A DNA stretch of 64,000 nt from Calliopum simillimum (GCA_951812925.1 OX638371.1:35500101-35564100); one strand, 5' to 3'. Shown: positions 33,066-45,097, numbered from the stretch's first letter. Notes: a model not told the origin generated them from the sequence alone. Translations and numbers: made by a program.

Positions 33066-33170
33066 CTTAAAAATTTTTATTCAGTTTTAAAAAATAATAG
33101 CTACATAGTTATTCAAAACAACAAAAAAAAAAAAAATTATAAAAAGTAAAGAGCGCACACAACAAAGCCA

Positions 33171-33950
33171 TTATTTTTTTGGAAGATCGAAGTGATTTGG
33201 GTAAAATGTTTCAGCGTTTAATATTTGCACATAGTTCTTTGTAGATGATGTGGGTTCATATGAAGCATTGCCATTATCTGTATTGTAACTTAAATCTAAC
33301 GTTGAATTTAGTTCCGAGGAATCACTTATTGGCGATGAAATGGTAGTATACCTTCGGGTATCGCTTGGAATTGGTGTGAAGTGGGACGAACCGACGTATG
33401 AATCAACTTGATTTCTTATAGGGTTTGGTAGGAGTATCGTAGACAAATCGAAATACAACCTTTTGCATTTCCATACGCAACAAATTGCAATTTTTATATA
33501 TGTGGTAGCAAACTATCGAAAAAGGCTTGATCCTCATCAGGTGCAGTGCTTTTATTTACTTTCTTTTCGAGCAGCTCAAGTTTTCTTTTTTCGATTTCAA
33601 CAAGATCAGAATTTTCTGTGAAACCTCTTTTTTTCCGTGGTTGTTTTGGCAAATCTTCGAATTCATCTAACTCAAATTGAGAAAAATCTTTTGTACTTAT
33701 TTCAGCCTCATGGCTTTCAGTGTCCACCACTTCTAATATTGAACTCTGAGTGTCGAAATTTCCACTAGCTTTACGGCAGTCATAATCTGTTTTAACAACA
33801 TCAATGATTTGAAGTAAGGGCAGTTTATTAGGGATTCTTGTTCTTTTTCTGAAATTCCAGCATCACCTGATTTCGAAACAGACAATTTTGTCAATTCCGT
33901 TCTAAATCGATCACGCAGAGGCTTCCATTTTTTTTTCAACTGATCTTCTA
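33171..33950 (-). pseudogene. MADF-BESS DNA-binding protein of the Harbinger element, truncated
   Basis: An exon beginning after a TTTTAG acceptor at 33950 encodes LKKKWKPLRDRFRTEL and CPYFKSLMLL, the second half of a MADF (Myb/SANT-like) domain. After a frameshift near 33750, reading continues with an acidic linker and then DEDQAFFDSLLPHI, a BESS motif, ending at a stop at 33494. A further piece at 33171-33458 reads a Ser/Thr-rich tail in another frame. The first MADF exon was not found. Such proteins act as the second, DNA-binding partner for Harbinger transposition. Its position between two transposase exons on the opposite strand is odd and could mean rearrangement. Confidence 0.7.
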
Positions 33951-34212
33951 AAACGACAGTAAAACAAAAAAATTTTTTTTTATTTGTGAGAAATTTAAGA
34001 AGTAAATTAATTTATTCTCATGAGATAAATCAATTTCATGGAAGGGAATGCATGTAAATATGGGTGACTTGGGGTCAGTTTCAACATGTTCACAGTTAAG
34101 CTTTAATGTAATTTCAGCTGACAAATTGAAAAAATTTTAAAGTTATTTTAAGTAAATATTTTAAGAGCTGTTTCATTAGGAATTATGAAATTGTTATAGA
34201 TTTCTTGCTACA

Positions 34213-35067
34213 GGGTCATCGTTCGAAGCGCTAGCCTTCTCCTTTAGAGTAGGTAAATCCACTACCAACGGCATTGTCAAGGAGACTTGTGAGGCTTTGT
34301 GGAATGTATTGCAGCCTCTTCATTTGCCACGACCTTCGGAACAGACGTTCTTAGCAGCAGCAGAAGGTTTTTGGAAGCGATGGAATTTTCCAAATTGTGT
34401 CGGTGCTATGGACGGAAAGCACACCCGGATCAAATGTCCTTCAGATTCCGGATCAATGTATTTCAATTATAAAAAATTCTTTTCCATAGTCCTTTCGGGT
34501 AAATATAAAACAATAATAATCTTTGAAAGTAAATGAAACATAAGTTTCAATTTTAGTAGGAGCAGACGCCAACTGCAAATTTATAGGAATTGAAGTTGGA
34601 GGCTATGGAAAATAAAGTGATGGCGGGATATTCAATTCCTAGCAACTATACGAGCTCTTAAAAAGTCAAGAGCTTAATATACCTGCAACTGCTTGTCTGC
34701 CAGGAACGATAACCTCAGTGCTATACGTTTTCATTGGAGACGAAGCCTACCCGCTTTTAGAAAATCTGCTCAGGCCATACGCGCAACGAACGGGCACTGA
34801 TTCAGACGAAGAGCATTTTAATTCATTTCAAGGCGGTGTGTGGAATGTGCGTTTGGCATCATAAATGCAAAATTTCGTCTGCTTTGGAAGCCTATGGAGA
34901 TAAGTCCCCTTTTCGCAGAGTCCATTATTAAGGCCATATGTGCACTGAACAACTGCATTATCTACCTAGAAAATATTAATGGATTGAGTGCAGTAACCAA
35001 AAATTTTGAAAATATAAATGGTGAAAACGGAATCAAACAATTAAATAGTACATTCCAATTGATTTGA
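34213..35067 (+). pseudogene. Harbinger transposase, catalytic region
   Basis: After a CTACAG acceptor the frame reads SSFEALAFSFRVGKST, then NCVGAMDGKHTRIKCP with the first catalytic Asp, to VLSG at 34500. A 58-bp intron follows and the frame resumes with VGADANCKFIGIEVGGYG. Stops occur at about 34613 and 34652. GDEAYPLLENLLRPY supplies the second Asp, and MECAFGIINAKFRLL at 34840 supplies the final Glu. All three catalytic positions are therefore present, but at least two stops and a frameshift near 34840 make it inactive. Confidence 0.8.
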
Positions 35068-35211
35068 TAGATAAGGTTTGTTTATTGTCGTTCTGTTTTT
35101 GGTATTTTTATTATTTTATTTTTTTTATTATGGCAAATGTATTCAGCGTGCTGCAAAAATTTTATTTGTCGATTATACTATTCAACTATCTATGCTCGTG
35201 TACTTCTTCAG

Positions 35212-38200
35212 AAACCGATTTTTTTAATTCACAAAAATTGTAGCAAAACGTCCAACAAATAACTTTTCCTAACAACCTATGTCAAAAAATTTCATACAGT
35301 GGGTGGTTCGATGTAAAATGTTCGGTCTTGTTTAGTTTTTCGACCATAACACCCAAACATACAACGGAAAACAACGGAGGGGAAATTTTGCCTCACCCGC
35401 TTTATAGCCCAGACCAGGCATTGAAATAAGCTGTAGTAATACCCTATTTCTGCAGTAATAACTTCAAATTTGCAGTAATAACTTCAGAATATTGTAAAAA
35501 TTGTAACAATAATTTTCACTCAAATTCATATTACTTTGTTTTGCGTTAATCGTTGAAATTAAATACTATTTTTTTGTCGCTTATAACCGTTGTTTTAGTT
35601 GTCTAACCTCACCAATTTGGGCTAAAATACCACAATACGTACTCGGCAACTCTACTTTAAGCATATTTTTATAAATGCATTCGAAGAAAATTTCGCTTTA
35701 ATTTTTCAATTTTAAATTGAACCATTGCCATGATATCTGTTATTTAATATTTATATTTAATAGTAATCACTTGAATAACACAATAAAAAAATTTTGCTAA
35801 AAATTGCAAATAAAAACAAAAAAAAATTCTGCAGTAATAACTTTTTCTAATTTCAACCCCTGGCCCAGACCTTGCACCATCAGACTACCATTTGTTCCGA
35901 TCGATGCAGAATGCCCTATCAGGAATACGCTTCACTTAAGTTCAAGTTATCGAAAATTGGCTCGATTTGTTTTTGGCCGCCAAGCCGGCGCAGTTTTTCT
36001 GGGATGGAATCCATAAATTGCCAGAAAGATGGGAAAAAGTAGTGACTAGCGATTAGCAATACTTTGAATAAAATACATTGTACCATTTTCTTTAAATAAA
36101 GTCTCAAAAAAAAAAAAACGATGGAAATTAATGCATACACCCAATAAAATTAGCTCGTATTAGAAGAAAAGATATCCAAGGGGAAAAGAAGCGCTTCCGC
36201 TCTGTAAGAAGTATTCTTTCTTTTTAACATTGGCAAGCAAAAGCTTACCACAGCCTTAACAAAAAAGGGTTTGAAGTTATTTAAGTGACTTTCAATAATA
36301 GATTCTATATTGTCAAAAAGAAAACACTTTCAAATTTAAATTTAATATATTTATTCACATCTAAAGCTGATTTTAAATACTTTTCATGTCGTTTTGAACG
36401 AAAATCTTCCATAACTAGCTTTCTTTCATATAGTTAGTGGTTTTGCTCTGCTAATATATCCAGTTGGGCTTTTTTATGGAGCGCCCAAACTCTTTAAATG
36501 GTTCGTAACCATATGGTTATTTACTAGAGTGGTCCAAATTTTGTATGGAAAAACCAAAAGTGTTAAAAAGTCAAGGTGCGCGCGACTTTTCTGAATCCTT
36601 GGATCCTGCCGATTACAAAAAGTGCTTTGGAACCGAAAAAAAATTGCGTTTAGATATTCCGCAACGAGCTTGAAGATACTTTTTTAGGAATTTTTGTGTT
36701 TTTGAGTAATTTGTTTAATTTAAACGCTATATCTTTTTAACCAGATAAGGTATTTGCAAAAATTAAATTGCATTTCTTTAAGAATATATTGAGCCAAATT
36801 CTGCATCAATAATAGTTAATCTACTCTTTCCCAATTTTTTCAGAAGCACTTTAAACTTCAAAATTTGTTAATTTTTTGAGGTGTTTGCACATTCAAGAAC
36901 CAATTTTTTTCTTATTTTTCTCGAGTAAATTTTTTTTTTTTACTTTTATTTTCTTGGACATTAACTTATCTATCAACCGACTTTAACAACTAATCCATAA
37001 GCTTCACTTTACTTACCAAAACCGTAAAGTGTAATCAAATTTGGCCAAAAAAAAAACTTTGGGTTTAAAATGTTCATGGTAAAACCGAAACAACAACTGT
37101 CACTTGCGATGGATGCGTTCATGAAGATTCTAAATCCGGTCTCAGAATTGCTCTACGTCATACGGTCGAGAATAAAAAAGATATCGGTATAATTTCAATT
37201 GAATTTTAAACAAAAAAACTGGCACTTTTAACCACTATACCATTTTTTGTGGTTGAAAGTAACCTTGTCTTGTAATATCACTTTAAAAAGAGCAAAAACG
37301 GTGTTTCTTATACTTTTATGTTAAAATATCTCCTTAGCCGTACAAGATACAGCAATTTGGAGACTGAATTCGGAATCAACATCAACAAATACATCGAAAA
37401 TGGTTATTTTAGTTTCTTTTTGATTTATTTATTTTTTTGGTTTCCTTAGAAGATCTATGAAAACTATCTTTTAACTTATTTTGCCAAAAATTACATGAAG
37501 TGCCACAGTTTCGATATTGCAAAGAATGTTATTTTACTCAGAAGATTAGGAGCTAATGATTTTATAAGAAAAAAATGGTACCTTACGTCATTCCATTAAG
37601 ATATCTTATTTTAATGCCTTGAAAACATGAAAATCAATTTTTTTTTTAAGTCCAATTTAATTAAACTGAATTGTTTTTAGTGAGTAAAAGTACTTCTAAT
37701 AGATTAGTTGTTGAAATTAAATTAAAGATAAATTAATGTATACAAATATAAAAATTTGAAAAAAAAATTGGCTAGAGCAAAATAAGAAAAAAATCTGTTC
37801 TTGAAAGTGCAAAAACCTCAAAAAATTAACAAATTTTGAAGTTTAAAGTGCCGCTGAAAAAAATTGGGAATGAGTAGATCGTTTATTTTGAATTCGGTTG
37901 TTTGACCGAAATAATTTTTTGGAATAAATATAATCAATTCCACGCTATCAAGAAAACTTTTCGTAAAAACAGAACCCGATTTTTTGAACGCAGAGGTATA
38001 GTTTCTTGGGCAAATATTCATAGAATTGAATGAACTTTTACATAGGGGGGTAGCCGAGGTCGATAAAATTTCGCCCATACAATTTGGCCCACCCTAATAT
38101 ACATAGTAAAAATTCTGAAGAAATTCACACGTATTTCTCAAAAAATTCTAAGCATTTTATGAATTATACACTTTTTTCGTACGATGTTTCACTTTTTTGT

Positions 38201-38495
38201 TAAAAAAGAGTTTAACCGACCGCAGGCGTTCAACTGCCGAAAATTCTTATTTAACGACTCAGTTTCATATTGTGTGTTTAGAAACTTTATGCATTTTACA
38301 GTCAAGTTGAATTTTGCAAAAGGAAGTTTTTTTGAAAAATTTTAATATATTTTGGGTGTTATGGTCAAAAAACTAAACAAGACCGAACATTTTACATCAA
38401 ACCACCCACTATATGAAATTTTTTGACATAGCTTGTTAGGAAAAGTTATTTGTTGCACATTTAGCTGCAATTTTTGTAAAATAAAAAATCGGAAA
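35212..38495. repeat. FB2: 3.3-kb fold-back element with an inserted segment in the left arm
   Basis: Outer arms 35212-35354 and 38351-38495 are inverted copies; both contain TTGTTTAGTTTTT and AACATTTTACATC phrases or complements. Inner arms pair 36836-37000 with 37690-37880 (for example TTGAAGTTTAAAGTGC and its complement). The inner pair centres near 37350 and the outer pair near 36855, so about 1 kb of extra DNA (roughly 35355-36530) sits in the left arm. That insert contains a mariner relic. No transposase belongs to FB2 itself. Confidence 0.8.
35866..36075 (+). pseudogene. Mariner transposase C-terminal fragment
   Basis: The frame reads LAPSDYHLFRSMQNALSG and, after a shift near 35940, a WLDLFLAAKPAQFFWDGI stretch then LPERWEKVV, ending close to a QYFE-type terminus. 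This is the end of a mariner catalytic domain, with the final Asp in APSD. It resembles the transposase at 53694-54233 but is a separate, older insertion. The first catalytic residues are missing. Confidence 0.75.
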
Positions 38496-38499
38496 CTGT

Positions 38500-39035
38500 A
38501 GAGCCTATAACAAAAAATTTAGAAGTCGATTAGAACTGTAATGCAGCTAAGTTTGCAAAATCCATCGGGGGTTTTATTCAGCTATAGTAGGGTTATCGTC
38601 TCAGTATAGCCAAGTCTTGTCCCTATCAAATTTTTCTAAAATTGTTGCGCAGTGTTAACAAAGAGTATTTTGTTAAAAAAAGCTTTTTTTACTTTTAAAA
38701 ATGTATTTTTTCTTCTCGGAATATTATAACTCCCTAATATAAGTTTGTTTAATAAAATGCATTACAACTTACATGGTATCGACATTTCTTTGGACACAAC
38801 TTCCCACATTTAGTCGACAAGCAATCGGTTATGGTAAGTTTTGTTTCTTTTATCCCATAATGCAGGACGTGTAAACACTTCATTAATAAGAAATTCAATA
38901 TTTATCTCCTTCATCGCTAACTGTCACTTGCTCACTGACTGAAAATAAATGAATGGACTATACAGTAAATATTGGTCATAATTTGACCTCAGCTTTCATT
39001 TATACATTCGCTAGAAAATACATTCATATATGGAT
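38500..39035. other. Non-coding DNA
   Basis: No gene or repeat recognised between FB2 and the next dispersed repeat block. Confidence 0.4.
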
Positions 39036-40300
39036 ACGTAAATGCAAAGCATAGCCAGTTAAACGTGCAACGGTAAACATTTCTTTTTCTTTTTTACACA
39101 ATTCTTTGTAAGGATCACAGAAAGTCAAATCAAAGCAAATTTCGAAGAATGTCGAAACAAATATTGATCACTCCCTCCTTCATTTTCCCTTTTTCATTTT
39201 CTTACATTTGGTTTCGGGTCAATTAAATGTTCTATGAAATGAATCAAAATGAACATGTTTATTACCTACACCATAATAAAACTTTTTTTCTTAGGAACGA
39301 AATTCTGAGCAAATTAAATAGATTTTTACATTCAAATTTTAACCAATTTATTATACACACAAACAGTTTGCATGTTATTGCAAAAGGTCACAAATGCAAG
39401 ATTTTTTTGTTTAACTACTCTTTTTTGTCTTGCACTAGAAAGTATAAGCAAAACAAAGAAAAGTAAACGAAAGAAAAAGAGAATTGAAAGCAAAGTGCCA
39501 ATATTTACTGTTGTTGTATTCATTCATTCAAAGAATTTTTCGTTGCAGAGACCAGGAACTCTCAATCATATTTTTTCTCCAAGCGCTGCTTCACGCTAAA
39601 CTATAAGCAATAACGATGAACATTTTCTTTTTGTATTTCAATGCAACATTGAAGCCAACAACAACAAAAAGTACTATGTCCTGCCGTATTTATTTAAAAT
39701 AAAGGGATATGAGTAAACAACAACAACAAAAGTTAAGGCGAACCTTTTTCGTTGCGATCATCGCGACGAGCAACGGCAATTCTAAATTTGTAATTTGTTT
39801 GTTGTCAATGCTTCCGCCAAATCTTAAAATTTTATTTTTTAATTTTTTAAATGTCCTTTGCAATGAGAGCAAAAGAAAACAAAAAAAAATGAAAAAAACA
39901 GTAAACTTTTCCATTTTGTTTATTTCAATCATCACAGAAAGTCAAATCAAAACAAAATAGTTTTGCTTTCATTTGTGTAAAACAGATTAAAGTTAATGAA
40001 CAATAAAAAAAAACAGAAATTGTTGGTTATGTGTTCCTTTGCAATGAGTGCAAAAGGGAAACAAGTGTGAAAAACGAAGAGAGGGATGCAACAAATACAA
40101 GCAATTAAAAAAAAAGCAAAACACATAAAAATTCAAAGAAAAACGTGAAGCAAATTTGTGTGTTTTCTGTTTTCTGCTTCATTTTCCTGCTCTGATTCCA
40201 CTGGAAATGTACAAAGAAATGCAAAACAAAATATTTCCAGCGCAACAAAACACATCCAAAGCGGCTTTACGCTACAGTTGTAGCATCGCCACGCTTTCAC
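39036..40300. repeat. Block of dispersed, mutually inverted repeat pieces
   Basis: Contains complements of 27820-27900 (near 40030-40106), 30020-30060 (near 39540-39620) and 30235-30290 (near 39735-39780). A phrase GGATCACAGAAAGTCAAATC at 39111 has a near copy at 39934. The segment is probably a rearranged copy of one repeat family found around the Merlin elements. The overlapping frames at 39227-39960 are not supported as genes. Confidence 0.55.
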
Positions 40301-40734
40301 TATGATCGCACTGCCAGTTTTTCATACAAATCGTTCTACACTGTTTTCAAGGTCAAGCGTTGCCTTGAGCATAACTTTGCTAATAGCGGCTACTCTGATC
40401 GCGCCCTTAAGCTTTCTCCTTTAACAAGGTTTCCACTTTTTTCAATTAGATCATTACTTTTCAAGATATCATCCATTGAAGTTAAATTATCGAAAATCTA
40501 CGTAAAAGAACTACATTAATTTTGTTTGGAGCTGAGTGCTTATTTATTTTAATTTTTTTTATTCTCTCTTCTACATTATCGCGATTCATTTCAATACATT
40601 TTTTCAGTTTCAAAATCTCTGAATAATGATGTCCTTTTACAAGGAATACCAAAAGGTATGTAATAAGAAATAAAAAATATAAAAATACCAAAAAAATAAA
40701 ATAAAAAATAAATAAAATATTTAGGTTGGGTTCT
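40301..40734. other. Non-coding AT-rich DNA
   Basis: No recognised gene. The frames at 40482-40860 on the minus strand are derived from A-rich and AATCTTGAA repeats. Confidence 0.4.
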
Positions 40735-40744
40735 TTTGACAGAA

Positions 40745-41030
40745 TTTCGAAATCTAGAAAACCAAAATCTTGAAGTCAAAATCTTGAAAATCAAAATCTT
40801 GAAAAATCCAAATCTAGAAAAGTAAAATCTTGAAAAAAAAAATCTTGAAAAAAACATCAAAATTGCCGTAGGGGTAAGTGGGCGGACTGCGGCCGCTGCT
40901 CAGGATTTCAACCCGTCAGACATCCAACACCGGCTTCGCGGCGGCCTTCGGCCGCGAATCAGTATATAATATATCCAATATATTTCTTTCTAGATTATTT
41001 TTTTCAAGATTTTGATTTTTAAGATTTAGA
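40745..41030. repeat. AAAATCTTGAA short tandem repeats around a GC-rich island
   Basis: Six or more copies of (A)AAATCTTGAA with 4-8 bp spacers fill 40766-40855, and an inverted copy (TTCAAGATTTT) lies at 41011-41021. Between them 40865-40965 is strikingly GC-rich, with GTGGGCGGACTGCGGCCGCT and a strong hairpin, TTCGCGGCGGCCTTCGGCCGCGAA. No coding sequence is visible. Confidence 0.75.
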
Positions 41031-41587
41031 AGGGATCCCAAAATATTTATATATTTGCATCTGCATATCTATGCCAGAGCACAATTTTCATGTTTAAGGT
41101 GACAAAACGGAAAATTCCAAACGGACTTTGAAAATACGCTTGGAACAAAATTTTTTACATGTAATTTTTAATTGACTTGAGCTTTTCTTTAAATAACCGC
41201 AAATTGTTAATAAAGATATTTAACAATAGCTTCTGTTGCCGCAGACATTTTAGATGCACTCAAATTAAAATATGTTCTTTCAAGAGATACCGATGGTAAC
41301 AAAAAAAAAAAAAAAATTTTCTTTTCATAATCTTTTTTTTTTATTTTTAGAATCATTTATTGAAGTTTGGAAAAGGTTCCCACTGTTGTGGGATTCGTCC
41401 CATCCTTTTCATAATAATAATTATAAAGAAGAAAACAAATAAATAAATTAGGGAAAATAATTTACCCAAACGAAAAGGATACACAAAAACTAAAAAAAGA
41501 TACAAGAGATAAAATGAAAACCATTAAAAAAATCTAACGTACAAAATTAAATCTAAAATACCTATACCAACAAATTATAATTTTTTA

Positions 41588-42570
41588 TTGGACAAGACAG
41601 AACATAAACCGCAAATTTATGTAATGGAGCAGGATGTAGGTTTACCTGATGTATTATGTGGTGGTGGTACAAATAGAATTTCCAATGTCTGCATTGCACC
41701 ACCACATGTAGTGACATCAACAGAAGTAATTAACAACAACAACGACAATTACAACAACAGCAGCAGCGACAGCGACGAAGTGGTCGCATGCAGCAGCAAC
41801 AACAACAGCGACAGCGACGTAGTGGTCGCATGCAGCAGCAACAACAACAGCAGCAACCACAACAGCAACAGCGACGTAGTGGTCGCATGCAGCTGCAACA
41901 ACAACAGCAGCAACCACAACAGCAACAGCGACGTAGTGGTCGCATACAGCAGCAACAACAACAGCAGCAACCACAACAACAACAGAAGCAACAACAACAA
42001 CAGCAACCACAACAAAAACCCCAACAATTATTCACAAAACAACAACAACTACACAAACAGCAACACCACCATCAACGAAACCATCAAACAGCGACAGCGA
42101 CGTAGTGGTCGCATGCAGCAGCAACAACAGCAGCGACATAGTGGTCGCATGCAGCAGCAACAACAACTGCAGCAACCACAACAACAGCGACAGGCCTCCC
42201 GGACTTGGCCCGACATGTTTTCAACTTCCCACATCCCAAATACTAGTAGGTGAAAGGTATAATCTTGTTTTCAATTTACAGGCCTGGAGTTCGAGTTGCT
42301 ACAACAACAACAACAGCGACAGCGGCATAGTGGTCGCATGCAGCAGCAACCACAAAAACAACAGCGACAGCGACGTAGTGGTCGCATGCAGCAGCAACAA
42401 CAGCAGCAACAGCGACGTAGTGGTCGCATGCAGCAGCAACAACAACAGCAGCAACCGCAACAACAACAGCAGCAACCACAACAACAATAGCAACCACAAC
42501 AAAAACCCCAACAATTATTCACAAAACAAACACAATTACACAAACAGCAACAGCAACACCACCATCAACA
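41588..42570 (+). repeat. Q/N-coding minisatellite with open frames, upstream of Penelope RT
   Basis: A 221-codon frame starts at ATG 41588 with a non-repetitive leader (MDKTEHKPQIYVMEQDVGLP) and then becomes Asn/Ser-rich. In another frame the same DNA reads QRRSGRMQQQQQ units. The core is GACGTAGTGGTCGCATGCAG, repeated with variants about nine times between 41773 and 42440, spaced by CAA/CAG runs. A larger duplication is also present: the phrase CCCCAACAATTATTCAC at 42019 recurs at 42506, 487 bp later. Several frames on both strands stay open because of the triplet repeats; the Cys- and Val-rich antisense frames are shadows. Whether the 41588 frame is translated is uncertain. Confidence 0.6.
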
Positions 42571-43890
42571 AAACCATCAAAAACGAAATTATAGTGACCA
42601 GCGCGGATAAAGAAAACAAAACAGTGATCTTATACAAAGACACAATGATGAAAAAACTCGTAGAAGACAAAAATACATACAAAACAACAAGAATCGATCC
42701 AACGGTTTCATTACAAAAAGAAAACAACAAAATCGTGAACGAATTACTAAAACTAAAATTTATAGACGAAAATCTCAAATAAACATTAATTTGTCGATCT
42801 GCAGCCGCTCCGAGGCTGTACGGGCTACCAAAAATCCACAAGGCAGACACCCCCCTGAGACCAATTGCCTCTTTCACTATGGTACCGTGTTATAAACTAG
42901 CTAAACATATAGGCGGAGTATTAATTAATTTCAGAAAAATATGACGTCAAAAACTCGATGCAAGTGAAAAACCAACTAAAAGACATAGAACTAGAAAAAG
43001 ATGAAATAATTGTCTCATACGACGCAATCTCACTATTTACTAACATACCAATACACCAGGCTATTAAGGAAATCATGAAAAAATGGACGAAAATTCAAAC
43101 GCTCACAAAAATAGGTAAAGGGTCATTCTTAAAGATTCTCAATTGCTGCCTAAAGGACAACAATTACTTCATGTTTGGAAATACGATTTACCACAAAGTT
43201 TTCGGCATGCCGATGGGAAACCCTCGCCACAAATAGCAGATATTGTTTTAGATTCACTTTTAGACAATACCATGGCAAAAATTATGCAGATAAACAAAAA
43301 TAACAAAAATCTTCAAATACGTTGATGATATTCTACTCATAACGAATAAAAACAATATAAACGTAATACTCGACGAGATGAATGCATATCACCCAAAACT
43401 ACAGTTTACTATAGAGACAGAGGACAACAACACAATATCTTATCTGGATACAAAAGTACACAGAGTAGAAAACAAACTATTATCTGACTGGTACGAAAAA
43501 CCGACTTCATCCGGAATGATAATAAACTACTTCTCGAATCAACCAAGACATCACAAAATAAACACAGCGAGAAACATGATCTACAGGATGACAACTCTAA
43601 GCGACGATCGTTTTTTAAACAAAAATTTCGAAACAGTAAAACAAATACTAAAAAACAATAATTACCCTATAAAACTAATAACAAAACTAATAAAAACCGC
43701 CAAAATTAAGAAAAGTTAAAACCAAACAATAGAACAAAACCAAAACAGAACAGAAAATTACGAAAATAGAGAAAATATAATGTACAAAAGAGTACCTCAT
43801 ATTCACAAATTAACAGAAAATACTCAACTAAATAAAATTATAACTAACAACAACATCATAAAATTTGCGCATAGCCCTGTCTTCAAATCA
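42570..43890 (+). pseudogene. Penelope-like element reverse transcriptase
   Basis: Reading in the frame of the stop at 42780, the sequence gives VTSADKENKTVI (fingers), a TAA, then PRLYGLPKIHKADTPLRPI. After a frameshift near 42945 it gives IIVSYDAISLFTNIP (motif A Asp), NYFMFGNTIYHKVFGMPMGN (motif B), a shift, then KYVDDILL at 43315-43338 (motif C) and ISYLDTKVHRV. These are the diagnostic motifs of Penelope-like reverse transcriptases. The C-terminal GIY-YIG endonuclease is absent: the similarity ends near 43890 with KFAHSPVFK, where a hAT-like repeat begins. One stop and at least three frameshifts make it non-functional. Confidence 0.85.
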
Positions 43891-44217
43891 TAGTTGGGCA
43901 CTTTTCAGTACCAGTACAATTCCAGTAAAATAAATTTGTTATTGATATTGTAATTTAATTTGCAATTACCAATAAAGTATTATTGATAATTTAAAAAAAA
44001 AAAGCAGTAACCAATAAATTATTATTGATAATGCAAATTAAATTTAATTTAATTACTAGTAAAATTTTACTGGTTACTGGAAAAATATCAGTAAGCAGTA
44101 AATTTAACTGGTATTGCAATTTAGCATTTAATTACCAGTACAATTTTACTGGTTACTGAAAAAAATATCAGTAAGCATTAAATTTTACTGATACTGCAAT
44201 TTAAAATTTAATTAGTA

Positions 44218-45097
44218 GGGGAAGGTGGGGAATCGTGGGCCACGTTTTTATTTTGTTAAATATCTTCAAAAAAAAAAAAATTTTTGCAAATTGTAATATG
44301 GTATGTTATTCTACATGAAGTTAGGTAACTTTTGACTATTACACTTTCTAACAACTCTTTTGTTTTTTCCGACTTTTCGTGGTTTGAAAAAAATTAGTGT
44401 TTTTGCGATTTTCAAAAATGGAGGGGAATCGTGGGCCACCGCCGTAATTAAGTGAAAATCAAACAATTATGATGCAAAACTTTATTGAATTAGTTGAAAT
44501 GACCAGTAAAGTTATTTTAATCGATAAAATGAAGAAGAAGGGTTATGCACGATCAATCAGATACGTTAACAAAGAAATAGGAAAATTTGATACAAAATAT
44601 GTATTTATTGTTTTATTTATTGATTCACAGCCTCCATTTTGCACAAAACATCATAAACACAACATACAAATGTGTATTGATACGAAAACTGTCAAAACAC
44701 GGGTGGCCCACGAAGTGGCTCACGATTCCCCACAAGCTACTTTTTGCAAAACAACGGCGTGTAATTGACTTGTTGAAGTGTCATGCAAAATTACTTTTGT
44801 ATGTTGAAAGGCAAAGGTCTAACGATAATAAAAAACATATTTACCTGTGTTTTGTCGTAGCAATTCGTCCAAGAATGATGGAAATCAAACACGCAAAAAA
44901 TGTTTTGCAGATACTTTTTTTTGGGCAAGTATTGTACAAAGCAAATAAAACGCGTACGTTTGTCAACAACCAATGTAAAAATAAGTTGAGGCTAAGAGAA
45001 AACGATTACAGTTGCATCTAACTATTTATCTCGACATACTGCCAAAAGGTGGCGGTGGCTCACGATTCCCCATGGCCCACGATTCCCCACTTTCCCC
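44218..45097. mobile_element. 880-bp Tc1/mariner-like (pogo-type?) element, TA target
   Basis: The ends read GGGGAAGGTGGGGAATCGTG (44218) and, inverted, CACGATTCCCCACTTTCCCC (to 45097), with one mismatch. TA dinucleotides flank both ends (44216-44217, 45098-45099). The word GGGGAATCGTGGGCCAC is repeated inside the left end near 44423 and, inverted, near 45058 and 44705-44735, so each end has more than one copy. Overlapping frames at 44469-44768 and 44587-45021 show no recognisable transposase motif, so coding content cannot be claimed. Confidence 0.75.

Larger units (their letters stand above)
30450..35070 (+). mobile_element. PIF/Harbinger element interrupted by piggyBac
   Basis: A Harbinger (DDE_Tnp_4) transposase is spread over 30450-30745 and 34213-35067 on the plus strand, and a MADF-BESS protein relic, the usual second gene of this superfamily, lies on the minus strand at 33171-33950. 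A piggyBac copy occupies 30746-33065. The Harbinger termini were not identified, so the limits given are those of the coding remains. Confidence 0.7.

Noticed and set aside
41717..42056. Antisense Cys-rich, Val-rich and Leu-rich frames
   Set aside because: They are alternative readings of CAA/CAG triplet repeats on the other strand, with no non-repeat sequence.
44587..45021. 144-codon frame inside the TA-flanked element as a transposase
   Set aside because: No helix-turn-helix or DDE motif can be seen, so a transposase label is not justified.
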